64,000 bases of DNA, from positions 84,541-148,540 of the forward strand of contig NZ_NRSM01000006.1 of NCBI RefSeq assembly GCF_016584105.1. Reading direction: 5' to 3'. The stretch's first letter is position 1. Each line of letters starts with the position of its first letter. The stretch is from Ectothiorhodospira shaposhnikovii. Lineage in GTDB: Bacteria; Pseudomonadota; Gammaproteobacteria; Ectothiorhodospirales; Ectothiorhodospiraceae. The translations under genes were made by a program, and so were the position numbers. Below are positions 8,960 through 18,408 of the stretch, piece by piece. Below the pieces are notes generated by a model that saw only the letters and a program-made list of their open reading frames with translations, was not told the DNA's origin and searched no databases.

Positions 8960-10354
8960 CTATCTCAGTATGAACTGCGACCCCACCAGCACCGGGTCCA
9001 GACCCTCCGGCATCACCGGCACCAGTTCGAACACCAGCGCCTGCTGGCGAGCCGCCCCCGGCGGGGCCTGATAACGCACCCGGGCCAGCAACGTGGTCCG
9101 ATGCTCCGGCATCAGCGTCACCTGTTCGATCCGGCCCATGTCCAGCACCGCCCCGTCCAGCCCCGACACCCGTACCTCCAGGGTCATGGGATACTGGGTC
9201 TTGTTGTTCACCTTGATCTCGTAACTGTTCTGGATCGAGCCGTCCGACAGACGCACGAACAGCGGCTGACGGACCTGACTCACCGAGGCATCCAGCGGGG
9301 CCTGATGGGCCACCCCCCACGCCAGCAGCAGGGTGATCAGCAACAGCGGCACCCCGTAACCCAGGGTCTTGGGCTTGAGCAGACGGGTCCGCTGTCCCGC
9401 CAGGGCATGTTCGGAGGTGTAACGCACCAGCCCCCGGGGCCATTTGAGACGATCCATCACCGCGTCACAGGCATCCACGCACAGGGCGCAGTGGATGCAC
9501 TGATACTGTAGACCGTCACGGATATCGATGCCCACCGGACACACCTGCACACAGTAATCACAGTCGATGCAGTCACCCACCCCGCCCTCCCTGCGCGCGG
9601 CAAGGTCGCGGCCACCGTCCCGCAACGTGGCCCGACCCGCGGTGCCCTCTCCCCGATCCCGGTCATAGGAAATGATGAGGGTGTCCCGGTCGAACATCAC
9701 GCTCTGGAACCGGGCATAGGGACACATGTAAGTACACACCTGCTCCCGGAGCACCCCGGCCAGCAGCCAGGTGGTCAGGGTGAGCAACCCGGTGGTCGCA
9801 TAGGCGGCAAAGGGGGCCTGCCCGGTGAAAAAGGCCGCCGTCAGGGCGGGTGCATCGGCCCAATACAGGGTGAAGGTCAGCCCGGTGAGGAAGGCCACCC
9901 CCAGCCAGACCGCATGGGTTGCCCCCTTTTTCAGGAGTCGCCCCGCCGTCCAGCCCGACCGGTCCAGACGCATCCGCGCCCCCCGGTCACCCTGGATGGC
10001 CCGCTCGATGGCCATGAACACGTCGGTCCACAGGGTCTGGAAGCAGAAATAGCCGCAGAACACCCGTCCCGCCAGCCCGGTGACCATGAACAGCAACAGG
10101 GCCAGGATGATGAGCACCGCCGCCAGCCAGAAGATGTCCTGGGGATGCACCAGCAGATTGAAGAGATAGAAACGTCTGCCGGGGATGTCGAACAGCACCG
10201 CCTGGTCAGGCCCGAATGCCCGTTCCCAGCGGAGCCAGGGCAACAGGAAGAACACCCCGTAGGCCAGGGCCAGAACGGCCCATTTCAGGTTGCGAAAACG
10301 ACCCTTGACACTGCGGGGATAGATGGGAATACGGGCCTGGTATTGCTCGGACAT
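8960..10354 (-). CDS. ccoG: Polyferredoxin-like cbb3 assembly protein CcoG (RdxA/FixG)
   Basis: CcoG is a membrane iron-sulfur protein implicated in reducing copper during cbb3 oxidase assembly. The 464-residue product has several membrane spans in the first 350 residues and a membrane-associated CxxxC pair (VCTYMC) near residue 210. A dicluster 4Fe-4S ferredoxin domain follows (CIDCDYCVQVCP ... CIHCALCVDACD). A C-terminal Ig-like periplasmic domain contains the SxQNSYEIKVNNKT pattern typical of the family. It sits 18 bp after ccoP. Confidence 0.95.
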   Translation of the reverse strand: MSEQYQARIPIYPRSVKGRFRNLKWAVLALAYGVFFLLPWLRWERAFGPDQAVLFDIPGRRFYLFNLLVHPQDIFWLAAVLIILALLLFMVTGLAGRVFCGYFCFQTLWTDVFMAIERAIQGDRGARMRLDRSGWTAGRLLKKGATHAVWLGVAFLTGLTFTLYWADAPALTAAFFTGQAPFAAYATTGLLTLTTWLLAGVLREQVCTYMCPYARFQSVMFDRDTLIISYDRDRGEGTAGRATLRDGGRDLAARREGGVGDCIDCDYCVQVCPVGIDIRDGLQYQCIHCALCVDACDAVMDRLKWPRGLVRYTSEHALAGQRTRLLKPKTLGYGVPLLLITLLLAWGVAHQAPLDASVSQVRQPLFVRLSDGSIQNSYEIKVNNKTQYPMTLEVRVSGLDGAVLDMGRIEQVTLMPEHRTTLLARVRYQAPPGAARQQALVFELVPVMPEGLDPVLVGSQFILR

Positions 10355-10372
10355 TGCATCTCCATACCGCGT

Positions 10373-11317
10373 TTAAAGCCCCCCGCCCAACTGATGCACA
10401 TAGGTGGCCAGCACCCGGATCTCCGCCGGGGACAGGCGATCACCAAAAGCGGGCATCTCCCGCTGTACCCCGCGCAGGATCAGATCCCGGACCAGGGCCT
10501 GACGCTCGGCATGGCTTTGCGCGCCCGTCACATCGATGTTCTGCCAGATGTCGTTGGTCAGATTCGGCGCCCCCTGAGACTTGAGACCCAACCCCTCGCG
10601 GCCATGACAGGCATAACAGCCGCCCTCGTAACCCTGGAAGATGGACCCGCCCAGGGATACCTGCTCCGGGTCCCCGCCCTCGTGACCGGCCAGGCTCAGC
10701 ACATAGGCGGCCACCGCGTCGGCCTGCTGGTCATCGAAGGTTTCACGATAAGGAGGCATGTAGCCCATCCGCCCCCGGGTGATGGTCTGTTCGATGGCCT
10801 GGATGGTCCCGCCCCAGTGCCAGTTGTCATCGGCCAGGTTCGGATACAGACCGATGATGCCCGCCCCGCCGGTCTGATGGCAGGCGGCACAGAAGTCACC
10901 GAAGATCCCCCGGGCATAGGAATTCACGAACGCCAGCATATCCGTATCGGACAGCACCGTGTCATGGTCGGCCTCGGCGATCACCTGCAGGAACTCCCGC
11001 TGGCGCACCGCTGCGTCACCGGTCTGCATATCCCGCACCAGCAGGGCCCGACTGTTCCAGTGACTGCGCTGGGACTCGCCCTCCACCTCGTAGTTGATCC
11101 AGGCAATCCCCTTGGTATACGTGCCAGCGATGGGCCAGGCGGGATACAGCAGCCAGTAGATCAGGGAAAACACCACCGTGGCATAGAAGCTCCACAGCCA
11201 CCAGCGGGGCAAGGGATTGTTGTACTCGCGCAGGTCACCGTCCCAGACATGGCCGGTGGTCTCCACTTCCCCCGGCTTGCCGGGGGCCGACTGCTGCTCG
11301 TGTCCGGGCTCGTTCAT
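10373..11317 (-). CDS. ccoP: cbb3-type cytochrome c oxidase subunit III, diheme CcoP
   Basis: CcoP is a membrane-anchored diheme cytochrome c that passes electrons to CcoO/CcoN. The 314-residue product has the N-terminal VWDGDLREYNNPLPRWW signature, a hydrophobic anchor, then two heme c motifs, CAACH and CYACH, each in a cytochrome c fold. The start overlaps the ccoQ stop by 4 nt. Confidence 0.97.
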   Translation of the reverse strand: MNEPGHEQQSAPGKPGEVETTGHVWDGDLREYNNPLPRWWLWSFYATVVFSLIYWLLYPAWPIAGTYTKGIAWINYEVEGESQRSHWNSRALLVRDMQTGDAAVRQREFLQVIAEADHDTVLSDTDMLAFVNSYARGIFGDFCAACHQTGGAGIIGLYPNLADDNWHWGGTIQAIEQTITRGRMGYMPPYRETFDDQQADAVAAYVLSLAGHEGGDPEQVSLGGSIFQGYEGGCYACHGREGLGLKSQGAPNLTNDIWQNIDVTGAQSHAERQALVRDLILRGVQREMPAFGDRLSPAEIRVLATYVHQLGGGL

Positions 11318-11511
11318 GGGTGTTTCCCGTCTTGGTGCTTTTGATCCGGTTCATCGTCGTCAAAGGGAATGAACCGGTAGGACTCCAGCCGCTCCGACCG
11401 CTTGCGGCTGGAAAACAGATAAATCAGGATGCCGACGAAGGTGCTGAAGAACAGCAGCAGGGCCACCATCTTGCTGTTATTGAGATCCGTGATCCAATAC
11501 CAGAGATCCAT
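11314..11511 (-). CDS. ccoQ: cbb3 oxidase small subunit CcoQ
   Basis: The 65-residue protein has one membrane helix (about residues 16-33), a basic SSRKRSERLE stretch and the acidic FIPFDDDEPD tail typical of CcoQ, which stabilises the CcoP-CcoNO core. It lies between ccoO (15 bp) and ccoP (4-nt overlap), the canonical place. Confidence 0.93.
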   Translation of the reverse strand: MDLWYWITDLNNSKMVALLLFFSTFVGILIYLFSSRKRSERLESYRFIPFDDDEPDQKHQDGKHP

Positions 11512-11526
11512 AAGAACTCCCGAAAA

Positions 11527-12261
11527 CTACCTGAATTCCACGAAGTACCCTTCGTCATACCGGGTGAAGTCCACCAGGGTCCCCAGCATCTGCAGATAGG
11601 CCACCATGGCATCCATCTCCGTGATCCGGGAAGGGTCCCCGTCATAGTTGCCGCGACGGGCCTGGGCCTCCAGATTCTCCCGGGCGCGGGCAATGTCCAG
11701 TTGCCGGGCCGTTTCCTCGCCGAAGCGCTCCACGTTGGCGGCGAACTCCTCCTCGGTCAGGGAATAAGGCACCCCGGCGATGCGCAGGGCACGCATGCGC
11801 CGTTCGATGTCGTCATAGCGCAGATCCCGGCGCGCCAGCCACGGATACCCGGGCATGATGGATTCGGGCACCACGGCACGGGGGTCGATCAGATGGCGCA
11901 CATGCCAGTCGTTGGAATACTTGCCCCCCACCCGGGCCAGGTCCGGGCCGGTGCGCTTGGAACCCCACTGGAAGGGATGGTCATACATGGACTCCGCCGC
12001 CAGGGAGTAATGCCCGTAACGCAGCATCTCGTCCCGGAACGGACGGATCATCTGGGAGTGACAGGTGTAACAGCCTTCACGCACATAGAGATCCCGGCCC
12101 CGCAGTTCCAGCGGCGTGTAGGGGCGCACCCCTTCCACCTCCTCCACGGTATCGTCGATGTAGAACAGGGGCACGATCTCCACCAGTCCCCCGATGCTGA
12201 TCACCACCAGGGTCAACGCGATCAGCAGGCCGGCATTGGTTTCTATGATTTCATGTTTCAT
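11527..12261 (-). CDS. ccoO: cbb3-type cytochrome c oxidase subunit II, monoheme CcoO
   Basis: CcoO is a membrane-anchored monoheme cytochrome c. The 244-residue product has an N-terminal helix (about residues 10-30) and a single heme c motif within [13 protein letters not shown], the CcoO signature. A downstream [21 protein letters not shown] supplies the conserved Met axial-ligand region. It lies 18 bp after ccoN in the operon. Confidence 0.97.
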   Translation of the reverse strand: MKHEIIETNAGLLIALTLVVISIGGLVEIVPLFYIDDTVEEVEGVRPYTPLELRGRDLYVREGCYTCHSQMIRPFRDEMLRYGHYSLAAESMYDHPFQWGSKRTGPDLARVGGKYSNDWHVRHLIDPRAVVPESIMPGYPWLARRDLRYDDIERRMRALRIAGVPYSLTEEEFAANVERFGEETARQLDIARARENLEAQARRGNYDGDPSRITEMDAMVAYLQMLGTLVDFTRYDEGYFVEFR

Positions 12262-12279
12262 GACTGTGCGGCTCCCCCG

Positions 12280-13776
12280 TCAGGCCCGCGAGGCGGATGC
12301 CGTCGTTTCGGTACGGCCGGACGCGACCTGCCGGGCCGCCTCCCGCCTGACCGGCTCGACGGTCTTGTAGATGTTGTATGCCATCAGCAGCATCCCGGCC
12401 AGGAAGAGCCCGCCACCCAGGGCACGGACCACATAGGGCTGATGGAGGAACACCACCGTCTCGATGAAGGTGTAGGAGAGATTGCCGTACTCATCGAAGG
12501 CCCGCAGCATCAGGCCCTGCCCGATCCCCGCCACCCACATGGCGGTGATGTAGAGCACGATGCCGATGGTGGCCAGGAAGAAGTGCACGTAGACCAGCCG
12601 GATGCTGTAGAGCTTGGTATCCCACAGCCGCGGGATCAGGTGATACAGGGAGCCGAAGGTGATCATCGCCACCCAGCCCAGTGCCCCGGAATGCACATGG
12701 CCCACGGTCCAGTCGGTGTAATGGGACAGGGCATTCACGCTCTTGAGGGACATCATCGGCCCCTCGAAGGTGGCCATGCCGTAGAACGACAGGGAGGTGA
12801 TCATGAACAGCATGATGGGATCGGTGCGCAGTTTGTGCCAGGCCCCGGAGAGGGTCATGACGCCGTTGATCATCCCGCCCCAGGAGGGCAGCAGCAGCAG
12901 GATGGAGAAGGTGGCCGCCAGGGTGGAAACCCAGTCCGGCAGGGCCGTCCAGTGCAGGTGGTGCGCCCCCACCCACATGTACAGGAACACCAGGGCCCAG
13001 AAGTGGACGATGGACAGTCGATAGGAATAGATGGGCCTGCCCGCCTGCTTGGGCACGAAGTAGTACATCATCCCCAGGAAGGCGGCCGTGAGGAAGAAAC
13101 CCACCGCGTTATGGCCGTACCACCACTGGGTCATGGCATCCTGCACCCCGGAGAACAGGGAGTAGGACTCCAGGCTGAACAGGCTCACCGGAATCGCCAG
13201 GTTATTGAAGATATGCAGGATGGCGGTGGCCAGGATGAAGGCCATGAAGAACCAGTTGGCCACATAGATGTGGGGTTGGGACCGGCGCAGCAGGGTCATC
13301 AGGTAGACCAGGAAATAGGCCACCCAGACCACGGTGATGAGCAGGTCGATCTGCCAGGTGAACTCGGCGTATTCCCGTCCCTGGGTGTAACCCAACATGT
13401 AGGTGATCACCCCCAGCGCCACCGCCAGATTCCAGCCCCAGAAGGTGAATTCCGCCAGTTTCGGCCCGAACAGGCGGGCCTGGCAGGTTCGCTGCACGAT
13501 GTAGTAGGACGTGGCGAAAAGGGCGTTGCCGCCGAAGCCGAAGATCACCAGGGTGGTATGCACCGGCCGGAAGCGGCCGAAGGTGATCTGCGGGATGTCG
13601 AAGTTCAGGAAGGGAAAGGCGAGCTGCGAGGCGATCCAGACCCCCACCCCCATGCCAAGCACGCCCCAGACGATGGACATGATGGCGAATTTCTTGACGA
13701 TGTCGTAGTTGTACTGCTCGGAGGGCGCGACCTGGGTACGACTGCGGTCGACGTCGGCGGAGGGGGTCTGTGCCAT
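12280..13776 (-). CDS. ccoN: cbb3-type cytochrome c oxidase catalytic subunit I, CcoN
   Basis: CcoN is the heme b/b3-CuB subunit that reduces oxygen and pumps protons at low oxygen levels. The 498-residue protein has about 12 membrane helices. Conserved histidine-bearing segments include [31 protein letters not shown] (CuB region), [16 protein letters not shown], and [12 protein letters not shown]. It is the first gene of ccoNOQPGHIS. The 164 bp upstream (13777-13940) are AT-richer than the surroundings, but I see no correctly spaced FNR/ANR site (TTGAT-N4-ATCAA) there. Confidence 0.98.
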   Translation of the reverse strand: MAQTPSADVDRSRTQVAPSEQYNYDIVKKFAIMSIVWGVLGMGVGVWIASQLAFPFLNFDIPQITFGRFRPVHTTLVIFGFGGNALFATSYYIVQRTCQARLFGPKLAEFTFWGWNLAVALGVITYMLGYTQGREYAEFTWQIDLLITVVWVAYFLVYLMTLLRRSQPHIYVANWFFMAFILATAILHIFNNLAIPVSLFSLESYSLFSGVQDAMTQWWYGHNAVGFFLTAAFLGMMYYFVPKQAGRPIYSYRLSIVHFWALVFLYMWVGAHHLHWTALPDWVSTLAATFSILLLLPSWGGMINGVMTLSGAWHKLRTDPIMLFMITSLSFYGMATFEGPMMSLKSVNALSHYTDWTVGHVHSGALGWVAMITFGSLYHLIPRLWDTKLYSIRLVYVHFFLATIGIVLYITAMWVAGIGQGLMLRAFDEYGNLSYTFIETVVFLHQPYVVRALGGGLFLAGMLLMAYNIYKTVEPVRREAARQVASGRTETTASASRA

Positions 13777-13940
13777 GGCGAGATCTCTGGGTCTTCCCTT
13801 TTTTACTTAAGGGTATAGCCCGTTCCCTGGAATTTTGCGAACCCGGCAATCGTCGGTCGCACGCTCTTAATATCCGACTATAACCCAAGGAATTGAAGGG
13901 TTCGAGTCAACGGAATTGATAGGGGCAACAGGAAGATTGA

Positions 13941-14807
13941 TCAGCCCCGGGCAATCGGGATCACCCCCCGCTCCGGCATCGGACTGGGCGCCGGTACCGC
14001 CGTCACCCAGGCATGCCCGTAAATCACCTCATAGGTCGCCGGCAACACACCCTCGGCATTCCGGAACGACTCATAGGCCGCCTCCGCCGCCCGCAACCGT
14101 GACGGCGTGGTCAGCCCCCGCCCCCGCCCCAGCAGGGCATTGGTGGCCCCGATCGCCTGCAGATCCCGCATCAGGCGCCGCATCCCTGGATAGGTCACCG
14201 TGATCCGGTCCACATCCATCACCGGGTCCGCAAATCCGGCCCGCACCAGGGCATCTCCCACGTCATGCATGTCCAGAAAGGCATTCACATGGGCATGACC
14301 ATCCACCGCCTCCCAGGCCGAACGCAACTCATGCAGGGTATCCGGCCCCAAGGTCGTGAACATCAGCAGCCCACCGGGAGCCAGCACCCGCCGGAATCCG
14401 GCAAACGTCCGGTCCAGGTCATTGCACCACTGGATGGTCAGACTGGAAAAAATCAGATCAAAACCGGCATCGGCAAACGGCAGCGCCTCCACATCCGCAC
14501 ACACCAGCCCCGGCTTGCGCCACCAGCCGCCCCCCTTGCCCGCTTGCCGCAACATGGACGGCGACAGATCCAGCCCCACCGCCCGCGCGCCGCGATACCG
14601 TCGGCGCAGCCCGCGCAGCCCCTGCCCCGTGCCCGTACCCGCATCCAGCACCCGCGACGGCTGCAGCCGGATCCACGCCAACCGCTCCAGCAACCGGCTG
14701 CAGACCTCCTTCTGCAACACCGCCGCCTCGTCATAGGACGGGGCGGCCCGGTCGAAGGTGGCGCGTACCCGCTGCTTGTCCACGCGGTATCGGGAGAGAT
14801 CAGTCAT
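13941..14807 (-). CDS. bioC: Malonyl-ACP O-methyltransferase BioC
   Basis: BioC methylates malonyl-ACP to start pimeloyl (biotin precursor) synthesis. The start chosen at 14807 gives MTDLSRYRVDKQRVRATFDR, with the N-terminal FDRAAPSYDEAAVLQ signature. The SAM-binding motif is VLDAGTGTGQGLRGL, followed by GLDLSPSML and FDLIFSSLTIQWCNDL. The product is about 288 residues. The start overlaps the 3' end of bioH by 8 bp, so bioH-bioC form a unit. The C-terminal VIYGHAWVTA fits the family. Confidence 0.93.
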   Translation of the reverse strand: MTDLSRYRVDKQRVRATFDRAAPSYDEAAVLQKEVCSRLLERLAWIRLQPSRVLDAGTGTGQGLRGLRRRYRGARAVGLDLSPSMLRQAGKGGGWWRKPGLVCADVEALPFADAGFDLIFSSLTIQWCNDLDRTFAGFRRVLAPGGLLMFTTLGPDTLHELRSAWEAVDGHAHVNAFLDMHDVGDALVRAGFADPVMDVDRITVTYPGMRRLMRDLQAIGATNALLGRGRGLTTPSRLRAAEAAYESFRNAEGVLPATYEVIYGHAWVTAVPAPSPMPERGVIPIARG

Positions 14808-15573
14808 GCAGGAAACTCCGGAGAACGGCCTCGAATTCGGCCGGTCGGGACAGGAACGGGGCATGGCCGGCACCCTCGATCACGGCGGTGCCCATGGCCG
14901 GCCGCAGCGCCTTGAACGACGTCTCGGCGGCGGCGGGCACCAGGGTGTCGTACTCCCCGAACACGGCATGCACCGGACATGGCAACGCAGCCAGGGTGGG
15001 GCGCAGATCCATGTCCCGCAACAATCCCAGCCCCTCGGTCAGGGCCTCGGGCGTGGGCGGGCTGTCCAGCAGACGGCCACGCAGGGTCTTCAATGCCGCC
15101 TGGGCATCGGGCAGGCCGTGGAACTGCAGGGACAAGAAGCGGTTCAGTGTCACCCGGTACTGGGCGGCCAGGCCCTGGGCGAAGGCATCCAGCACCGGCA
15201 GGCGCATGGCATGGGGCCAGTCCGGGGCCTGCACGAAGCGCGGCGTGCCGGCCACCAGAATGACCCGGTGAACCCGCCGCGGATGGCGTGCTGCAGCCTG
15301 CAGGGCCACCAGGGCACCCAGGGACCAGCCCACCAGGGTGGACCCGGAAATCGGCAGGGTGGCGGCCAGGCGATCCGCCAGGGTATCCAGATCCCCCAGC
15401 AGGGTCTCATCGGCGGCGGCGCCATGGCCGGGCAGATCCACGCAACAGACCTGAAAATCATCGGCCAGGGCGCGGGCCAGATCCTCCCATACCCCGGCAT
15501 TGAGACCCCAGCCGTGGATCAGGGTCAGGCTCGGGCCGTTACCCTGGGAATGGCTTGTCAAGGCAACAGTCAC
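14800..15573 (-). CDS. bioH: Pimeloyl-ACP methyl ester carboxylesterase BioH
   Basis: BioH removes the methyl group from pimeloyl-ACP methyl ester, closing the BioC/BioH route to biotin. The 257-residue alpha/beta hydrolase has the nucleophile elbow GWSLGALVA, the catalytic Asp in GEYDTLVP, and the catalytic His in GAGHAPFLSRP. The oxyanion region is HGWGLN near the N-terminus. It begins with GTG at 15573, preceded by GGAGGAG about 9 nt upstream. It is divergent from plsY. Confidence 0.94.
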   Translation of the reverse strand: MTVALTSHSQGNGPSLTLIHGWGLNAGVWEDLARALADDFQVCCVDLPGHGAAADETLLGDLDTLADRLAATLPISGSTLVGWSLGALVALQAAARHPRRVHRVILVAGTPRFVQAPDWPHAMRLPVLDAFAQGLAAQYRVTLNRFLSLQFHGLPDAQAALKTLRGRLLDSPPTPEALTEGLGLLRDMDLRPTLAALPCPVHAVFGEYDTLVPAAAETSFKALRPAMGTAVIEGAGHAPFLSRPAEFEAVLRSFLHD

Positions 15574-15591
15574 TCACACCCCTCCTCCGGG

Positions 15592-15629
15592 CCAGTATAT
15601 TTCTGCATTCCCAGTATCTTTCTGCATTC
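15592..15629. repeat. Two tandem 19-bp repeats upstream of bioH
   Basis: The unit is CCAGTATATTTCTGCATTC, followed directly by a second copy differing by one base. It lies 19 bp upstream of the bioH GTG in the bioH/plsY divergent region. It could be an operator or a chance duplication. I do not recognise it as a BirA site. Confidence 0.6.
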
Positions 15630-15640
15630 AGATGGTCTTC

Positions 15641-15680
15641 CCCTCACCCCAACCTCTCTCCCACAAAGGGGAGGGGCTTT
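15641..15680. repeat. CCCCTCTCCC-type intergenic repeat between bioH and plsY
   Basis: A CTCACCCCAACCTCTCTCCC...GGGGAGGGGC element with partial dyad symmetry, of the type scattered in many high-GC proteobacterial intergenic regions. A similar one occurs after hemE (19491-19530), and related short pieces lie near 5235-5250 and 58147-58180. Confidence 0.5.
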
Positions 15681-15758
15681 AAGGCATGTTCTCGGTTATC
15701 ATGCGCGGCAAACCCAACCGCCCGACCGACCACCCGGCCGGCGAGGATACGCCACCCC

Positions 15759-16358
15759 ATGCTGCTGCCCATCATACTGACCATCGCCGCCTACCTGATC
15801 GGCTCCATCTCCACCGCCATCATCACCTGCAAGCTGCTGGGCCTGCCCGACCCCCGCACCCAGGGCTCCGGCAACCCCGGCGCCACCAACGTCCTGCGCT
15901 CCGGCGGCAAAAAAGCGGCCATCATCACCCTGGCGGGAGATCTTCTCAAGGGCCTGATCCCGGTATTGATCGCCCAGGCCCTGGGGCTGGAAGGTCTTGC
16001 CCTGGCACTGGTGGCCCTGGCCGCCTTCCTCGGCCACCTGTTCCCGGTGTTCCACCAGTTCAAGGGCGGCAAGGGCGTGGCCACCGGCCTGGGTGTCCTG
16101 CTGGGCCTGCACTGGGCCGTGGGCCTCTGCACCCTGGTCACCTGGCTGCTGGCCGCCGCCATCACCCGCACCTCCTCCATCGGCGCCCTGGCCGCGGCCA
16201 CCTCGGCCCCCATCTGGGTGGCGCTGATCATGGGAGATGCCTGGGTCACCGTCGCGGCCTGCTTCATGATGGCCTTCATCTATGTAAGGCACGCCAGCAA
16301 CATCCGTCGCATCATGAACAGGACGGAACCCAGAATCGGGCAGAAAAAACAGCCATAG
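15759..16358 (+). CDS. plsY: Glycerol-3-phosphate acyltransferase PlsY
   Basis: PlsY transfers acyl groups from acyl-phosphate to glycerol-3-phosphate, the first step of phospholipid synthesis, in the inner membrane. ATG 15759 gives 199 residues starting MLLPIILTIAAYLIGSISTA, as in the family. Motif 1 is GSGNPGATNVLRS, motif 2 includes GHLFPVFHQFKGGKGVAT, and motif 3 is near VYVRHASNIRRI-like (IYVRHASNIRRIMN). Several membrane spans are evident. A longer in-frame extension upstream has no family support. Confidence 0.95.
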   Translation: MLLPIILTIAAYLIGSISTAIITCKLLGLPDPRTQGSGNPGATNVLRSGGKKAAIITLAGDLLKGLIPVLIAQALGLEGLALALVALAAFLGHLFPVFHQFKGGKGVATGLGVLLGLHWAVGLCTLVTWLLAAAITRTSSIGALAAATSAPIWVALIMGDAWVTVAACFMMAFIYVRHASNIRRIMNRTEPRIGQKKQP

Positions 16359-16429
16359 GCCCGTCGAAACATCCCCGGCCCGCGGGAGCCGGGGGGGGGG
16401 AGCCGCTCCCGCTGGGACGACCGAAGGTG

Positions 16430-17479
16430 CTACACCGGCACCAGCTCGTCAATGCTCCACCTGGCCCGGGCCGGGATCTCCAGCCCGCAATGGGCCCCGG
16501 CAGCCAGACGCAAGGCTCCGGCCAGGGCGATCATCGCCCCGTTGTCGGTACAGAACTCGATGCGCGGATAGAACGCCTGCCCGCCCTCCTCGGCCACCAT
16601 CTCCGCCAGTGCCGCCCGCAGACGACGATTGGCCCCCACCCCACCGGCCACCACCAGGCGCCGCGCCCCCACCGCCTGCATCGCCCGCCGACATTTGATC
16701 ACCAGGGTATCCACCACCGCATCCTCGAATGCCCGCGCCACATCCGCATCCAGCCGGGCATCCCGGGGACCGTCCCGTAGCGTGGTCAGCGCCCGCGTCT
16801 TCAGACCGGAAAAACTGAACGCCAGCCCCGGCCGATCCGTCATCGGCCGGGGGAAACGAAACCGCCCCGGGTCCCCCTGCTCCGCCAGCCGCGCCAGCGC
16901 GGGACCACCCGGGTACCCCAGACCCAGCAACTTGGCCGTCTTGTCAAAGGCCTCTCCCGCCGCATCATCCAGACTTTCCCCCAGAATCCGGTACCGGCCC
17001 AGCCCCTGTACATCCACCAGCATCGTGTGACCACCGGAAACCAGCAGGGCCACGAACGGAAACGCCGGCGCCGGTTCCTCCAGCAGGGGCGCCAGCAGAT
17101 GCCCTTCCATGTGATGCACGGCCACCGCCGGCACGCCCCAGCCCCAGGCCATGCTACGGGCCACCGACGCCCCCACCAGCAGTGCGCCCAGAAGCCCCGG
17201 CCCGGCGGTGAACGCCACCCCGTCCAAGTCATCGCCACTCACCCCGGCCTCCCCCATCACCTGACGCACCAGCGGCAACACCCGGCGCACATGGTCACGG
17301 GAGGCCAGTTCCGGCACCACCCCGCCATACTCCGCATGCAAAGCCACCTGACTGTGCAGGGCATGGGCCAGCAGCCCCCGGCGGGTGTCATACACCGCCA
17401 CCCCGGTCTCGTCGCAGGAGGTCTCGATTCCCAGGACACACAGGGCGTTTTCGGCATCAACAGACTTTTTCAGGCTCAT
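16430..17479 (-). CDS. tsaD: tRNA N6-adenosine threonylcarbamoyltransferase TsaD
   Basis: TsaD catalyses the last step of t6A37 formation in tRNAs reading ANN codons. The core starts [18 protein letters not shown]. The metal-binding motif HMEGH is present in [11 protein letters not shown], as are [26 protein letters not shown] and the C-terminal [14 protein letters not shown]. All catalytic segments are intact. The start is uncertain: ATG 17479 is used here, and ATG 17515 is in frame but overlaps the rpsU -10 region. Neither has a clear ribosome binding site. The gene is divergent from rpsU, the usual arrangement. Confidence 0.95.
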   Translation of the reverse strand: MSLKKSVDAENALCVLGIETSCDETGVAVYDTRRGLLAHALHSQVALHAEYGGVVPELASRDHVRRVLPLVRQVMGEAGVSGDDLDGVAFTAGPGLLGALLVGASVARSMAWGWGVPAVAVHHMEGHLLAPLLEEPAPAFPFVALLVSGGHTMLVDVQGLGRYRILGESLDDAAGEAFDKTAKLLGLGYPGGPALARLAEQGDPGRFRFPRPMTDRPGLAFSFSGLKTRALTTLRDGPRDARLDADVARAFEDAVVDTLVIKCRRAMQAVGARRLVVAGGVGANRRLRAALAEMVAEEGGQAFYPRIEFCTDNGAMIALAGALRLAAGAHCGLEIPARARWSIDELVPV

Positions 17480-17494
17480 TTCACTCACGGGGCT

Positions 17495-17523
17495 TTGGTT
17501 TTTGGTCCGCACCATCCTATAAT
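17495..17523 (+). promoter_or_regulatory. Sigma-70 promoter of rpsU
   Basis: A perfect -10 TATAAT (17518-17523) is preceded by TTGGTT (17495-17500) with a 17-bp spacer. It would start transcription near 17530, about 70 nt before the rpsU ATG. It overlaps the 5' end of divergent tsaD. Confidence 0.7.
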
Positions 17524-17598
17524 GCGTGATTCTCCGCCGGAGGTGGAGTAGCTGTGCCCCTGAACCTGTGAACTGAATTGACGGACGGTGACGATTTT

Positions 17599-17814
17599 AT
17601 GCCCCACGTGCGAGTAAAAGAGAACGAACCCTTCGAGGTCGCCCTGCGCCGCTTCAAGCGCACCTGCGAAAAGGCCGGTGTACTGACCGAAGTGCGCCGC
17701 CGCGAGTTCTATGAAAAGCCCACGGAAGTACGCAAGCGCAAGGCTGCTGCTGCCGTGAAGCGTCAGATGAAGCGCCTCTCGAAGGAAATCAGCCGCCGCG
17801 AGCGTCTGTACTAA
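17599..17814 (+). CDS. rpsU: 30S ribosomal protein S21
   Basis: The 71-residue product [21 protein letters not shown]... is the standard bS21, very basic with a C-terminal [10 protein letters not shown]. The start at 17599 matches the universal bS21 N-terminus. Reading from 17578 would add seven unsupported residues. It is followed 14 bp later by yqeY, as usual. The dnaG-rpoD pair that normally comes next is about 40 kb away. Confidence 0.98.
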   Translation: MPHVRVKENEPFEVALRRFKRTCEKAGVLTEVRRREFYEKPTEVRKRKAAAAVKRQMKRLSKEISRRERLY

Positions 17815-17828
17815 GTCCTCTACGCGCC

Positions 17829-18281
17829 ATGACGACCTCCTCGCTCAAGTCCCGGATCACCGAGGACATGAAGGCCGCCATGCGCGGCGGCGACAAGTCC
17901 CGTCTGGGTACGGTGCGTCTGATCCTGGCTGCCATCAAGCAGATGGAAGTGGACAGCCGCACCGAACTCGACGACGCCCAGATTCTGGCAGTGCTGGACA
18001 AGATGGTGAAGCAACGCCGCGAATCCATCAGCCAGTACCAGCAGGCCGGCCGTGACGACCTGGCCCAGGTGGAACAGGCGGAACTGGAAGTGATCCAGGC
18101 CTACCTGCCCCAGGCCCTGACGGACGATGAAATCCGGCAAATGATCGATGCCGCCCTGGCCGAGTCCGGCGCCGAATCGGTCCGGGACATGGGCAAGGTC
18201 ATGAACCTGCTCAAGCCCCGCATGCAGGGCCGCGCCGACATGGCCGCGGTCAGCGGAATGGTCAAAAGCCGCCTGTCCTGA
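17829..18281 (+). CDS. yqeY: GatB/YqeY domain protein
   Basis: This is a 150-residue stand-alone protein of the YqeY family, related to the C-terminal tRNA-binding tail of GatB. It begins MTTSSLKSRITEDMKAAMR and has the family pattern RLILAAIKQMEVDSR, LEVIQAYLPQALTDDEI and GKVMNLLKPRMQGRADM. Its exact role is not settled. Association with rpsU-dnaG-rpoD is widespread. Confidence 0.93.
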   Translation: MTTSSLKSRITEDMKAAMRGGDKSRLGTVRLILAAIKQMEVDSRTELDDAQILAVLDKMVKQRRESISQYQQAGRDDLAQVEQAELEVIQAYLPQALTDDEIRQMIDAALAESGAESVRDMGKVMNLLKPRMQGRADMAAVSGMVKSRLS

Positions 18282-18370
18282 CCCGGCACGGGCCGCCACA
18301 TCGGCCGTTTTCATGACCTGGCCCCGGGTAAACGCCCCTCCATCCATATACGCACACGGACAACCCTTCG

Positions 18371-18376
18371 TATAAT
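18371..18376 (+). promoter_or_regulatory. Probable -10 box of hemE
   Basis: TATAAT lies 33 bp upstream of the hemE ATG. The -35 region at 17-bp spacing (ATACGC) is poor, so only the -10 is supported. Confidence 0.4.
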
Positions 18377-18408
18377 CGGGGGTTTAACCCCATGTGCATC
18401 GAGAACTC

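Noticed and set aside
11320..13818. An 832-codon open frame on the plus strand across the cco genes
   Set aside because: It lies antisense to ccoN/O/P, whose heme and membrane motifs are unmistakable. Long antisense frames are common in high-GC DNA, and this one is rich in His, Gln and Gly without domains.
13860..13940. FNR/ANR box upstream of ccoN (TTGATAGGGGCAA on the plus strand)
   Set aside because: The spacing is one base short of TTGAT-N4-ATCAA, and the second half-site is poor.
15555..15758. Longer plsY start at 15555
   Set aside because: The 68 extra residues come from an intergenic repeat region and precede a normal PlsY N-terminal membrane helix.
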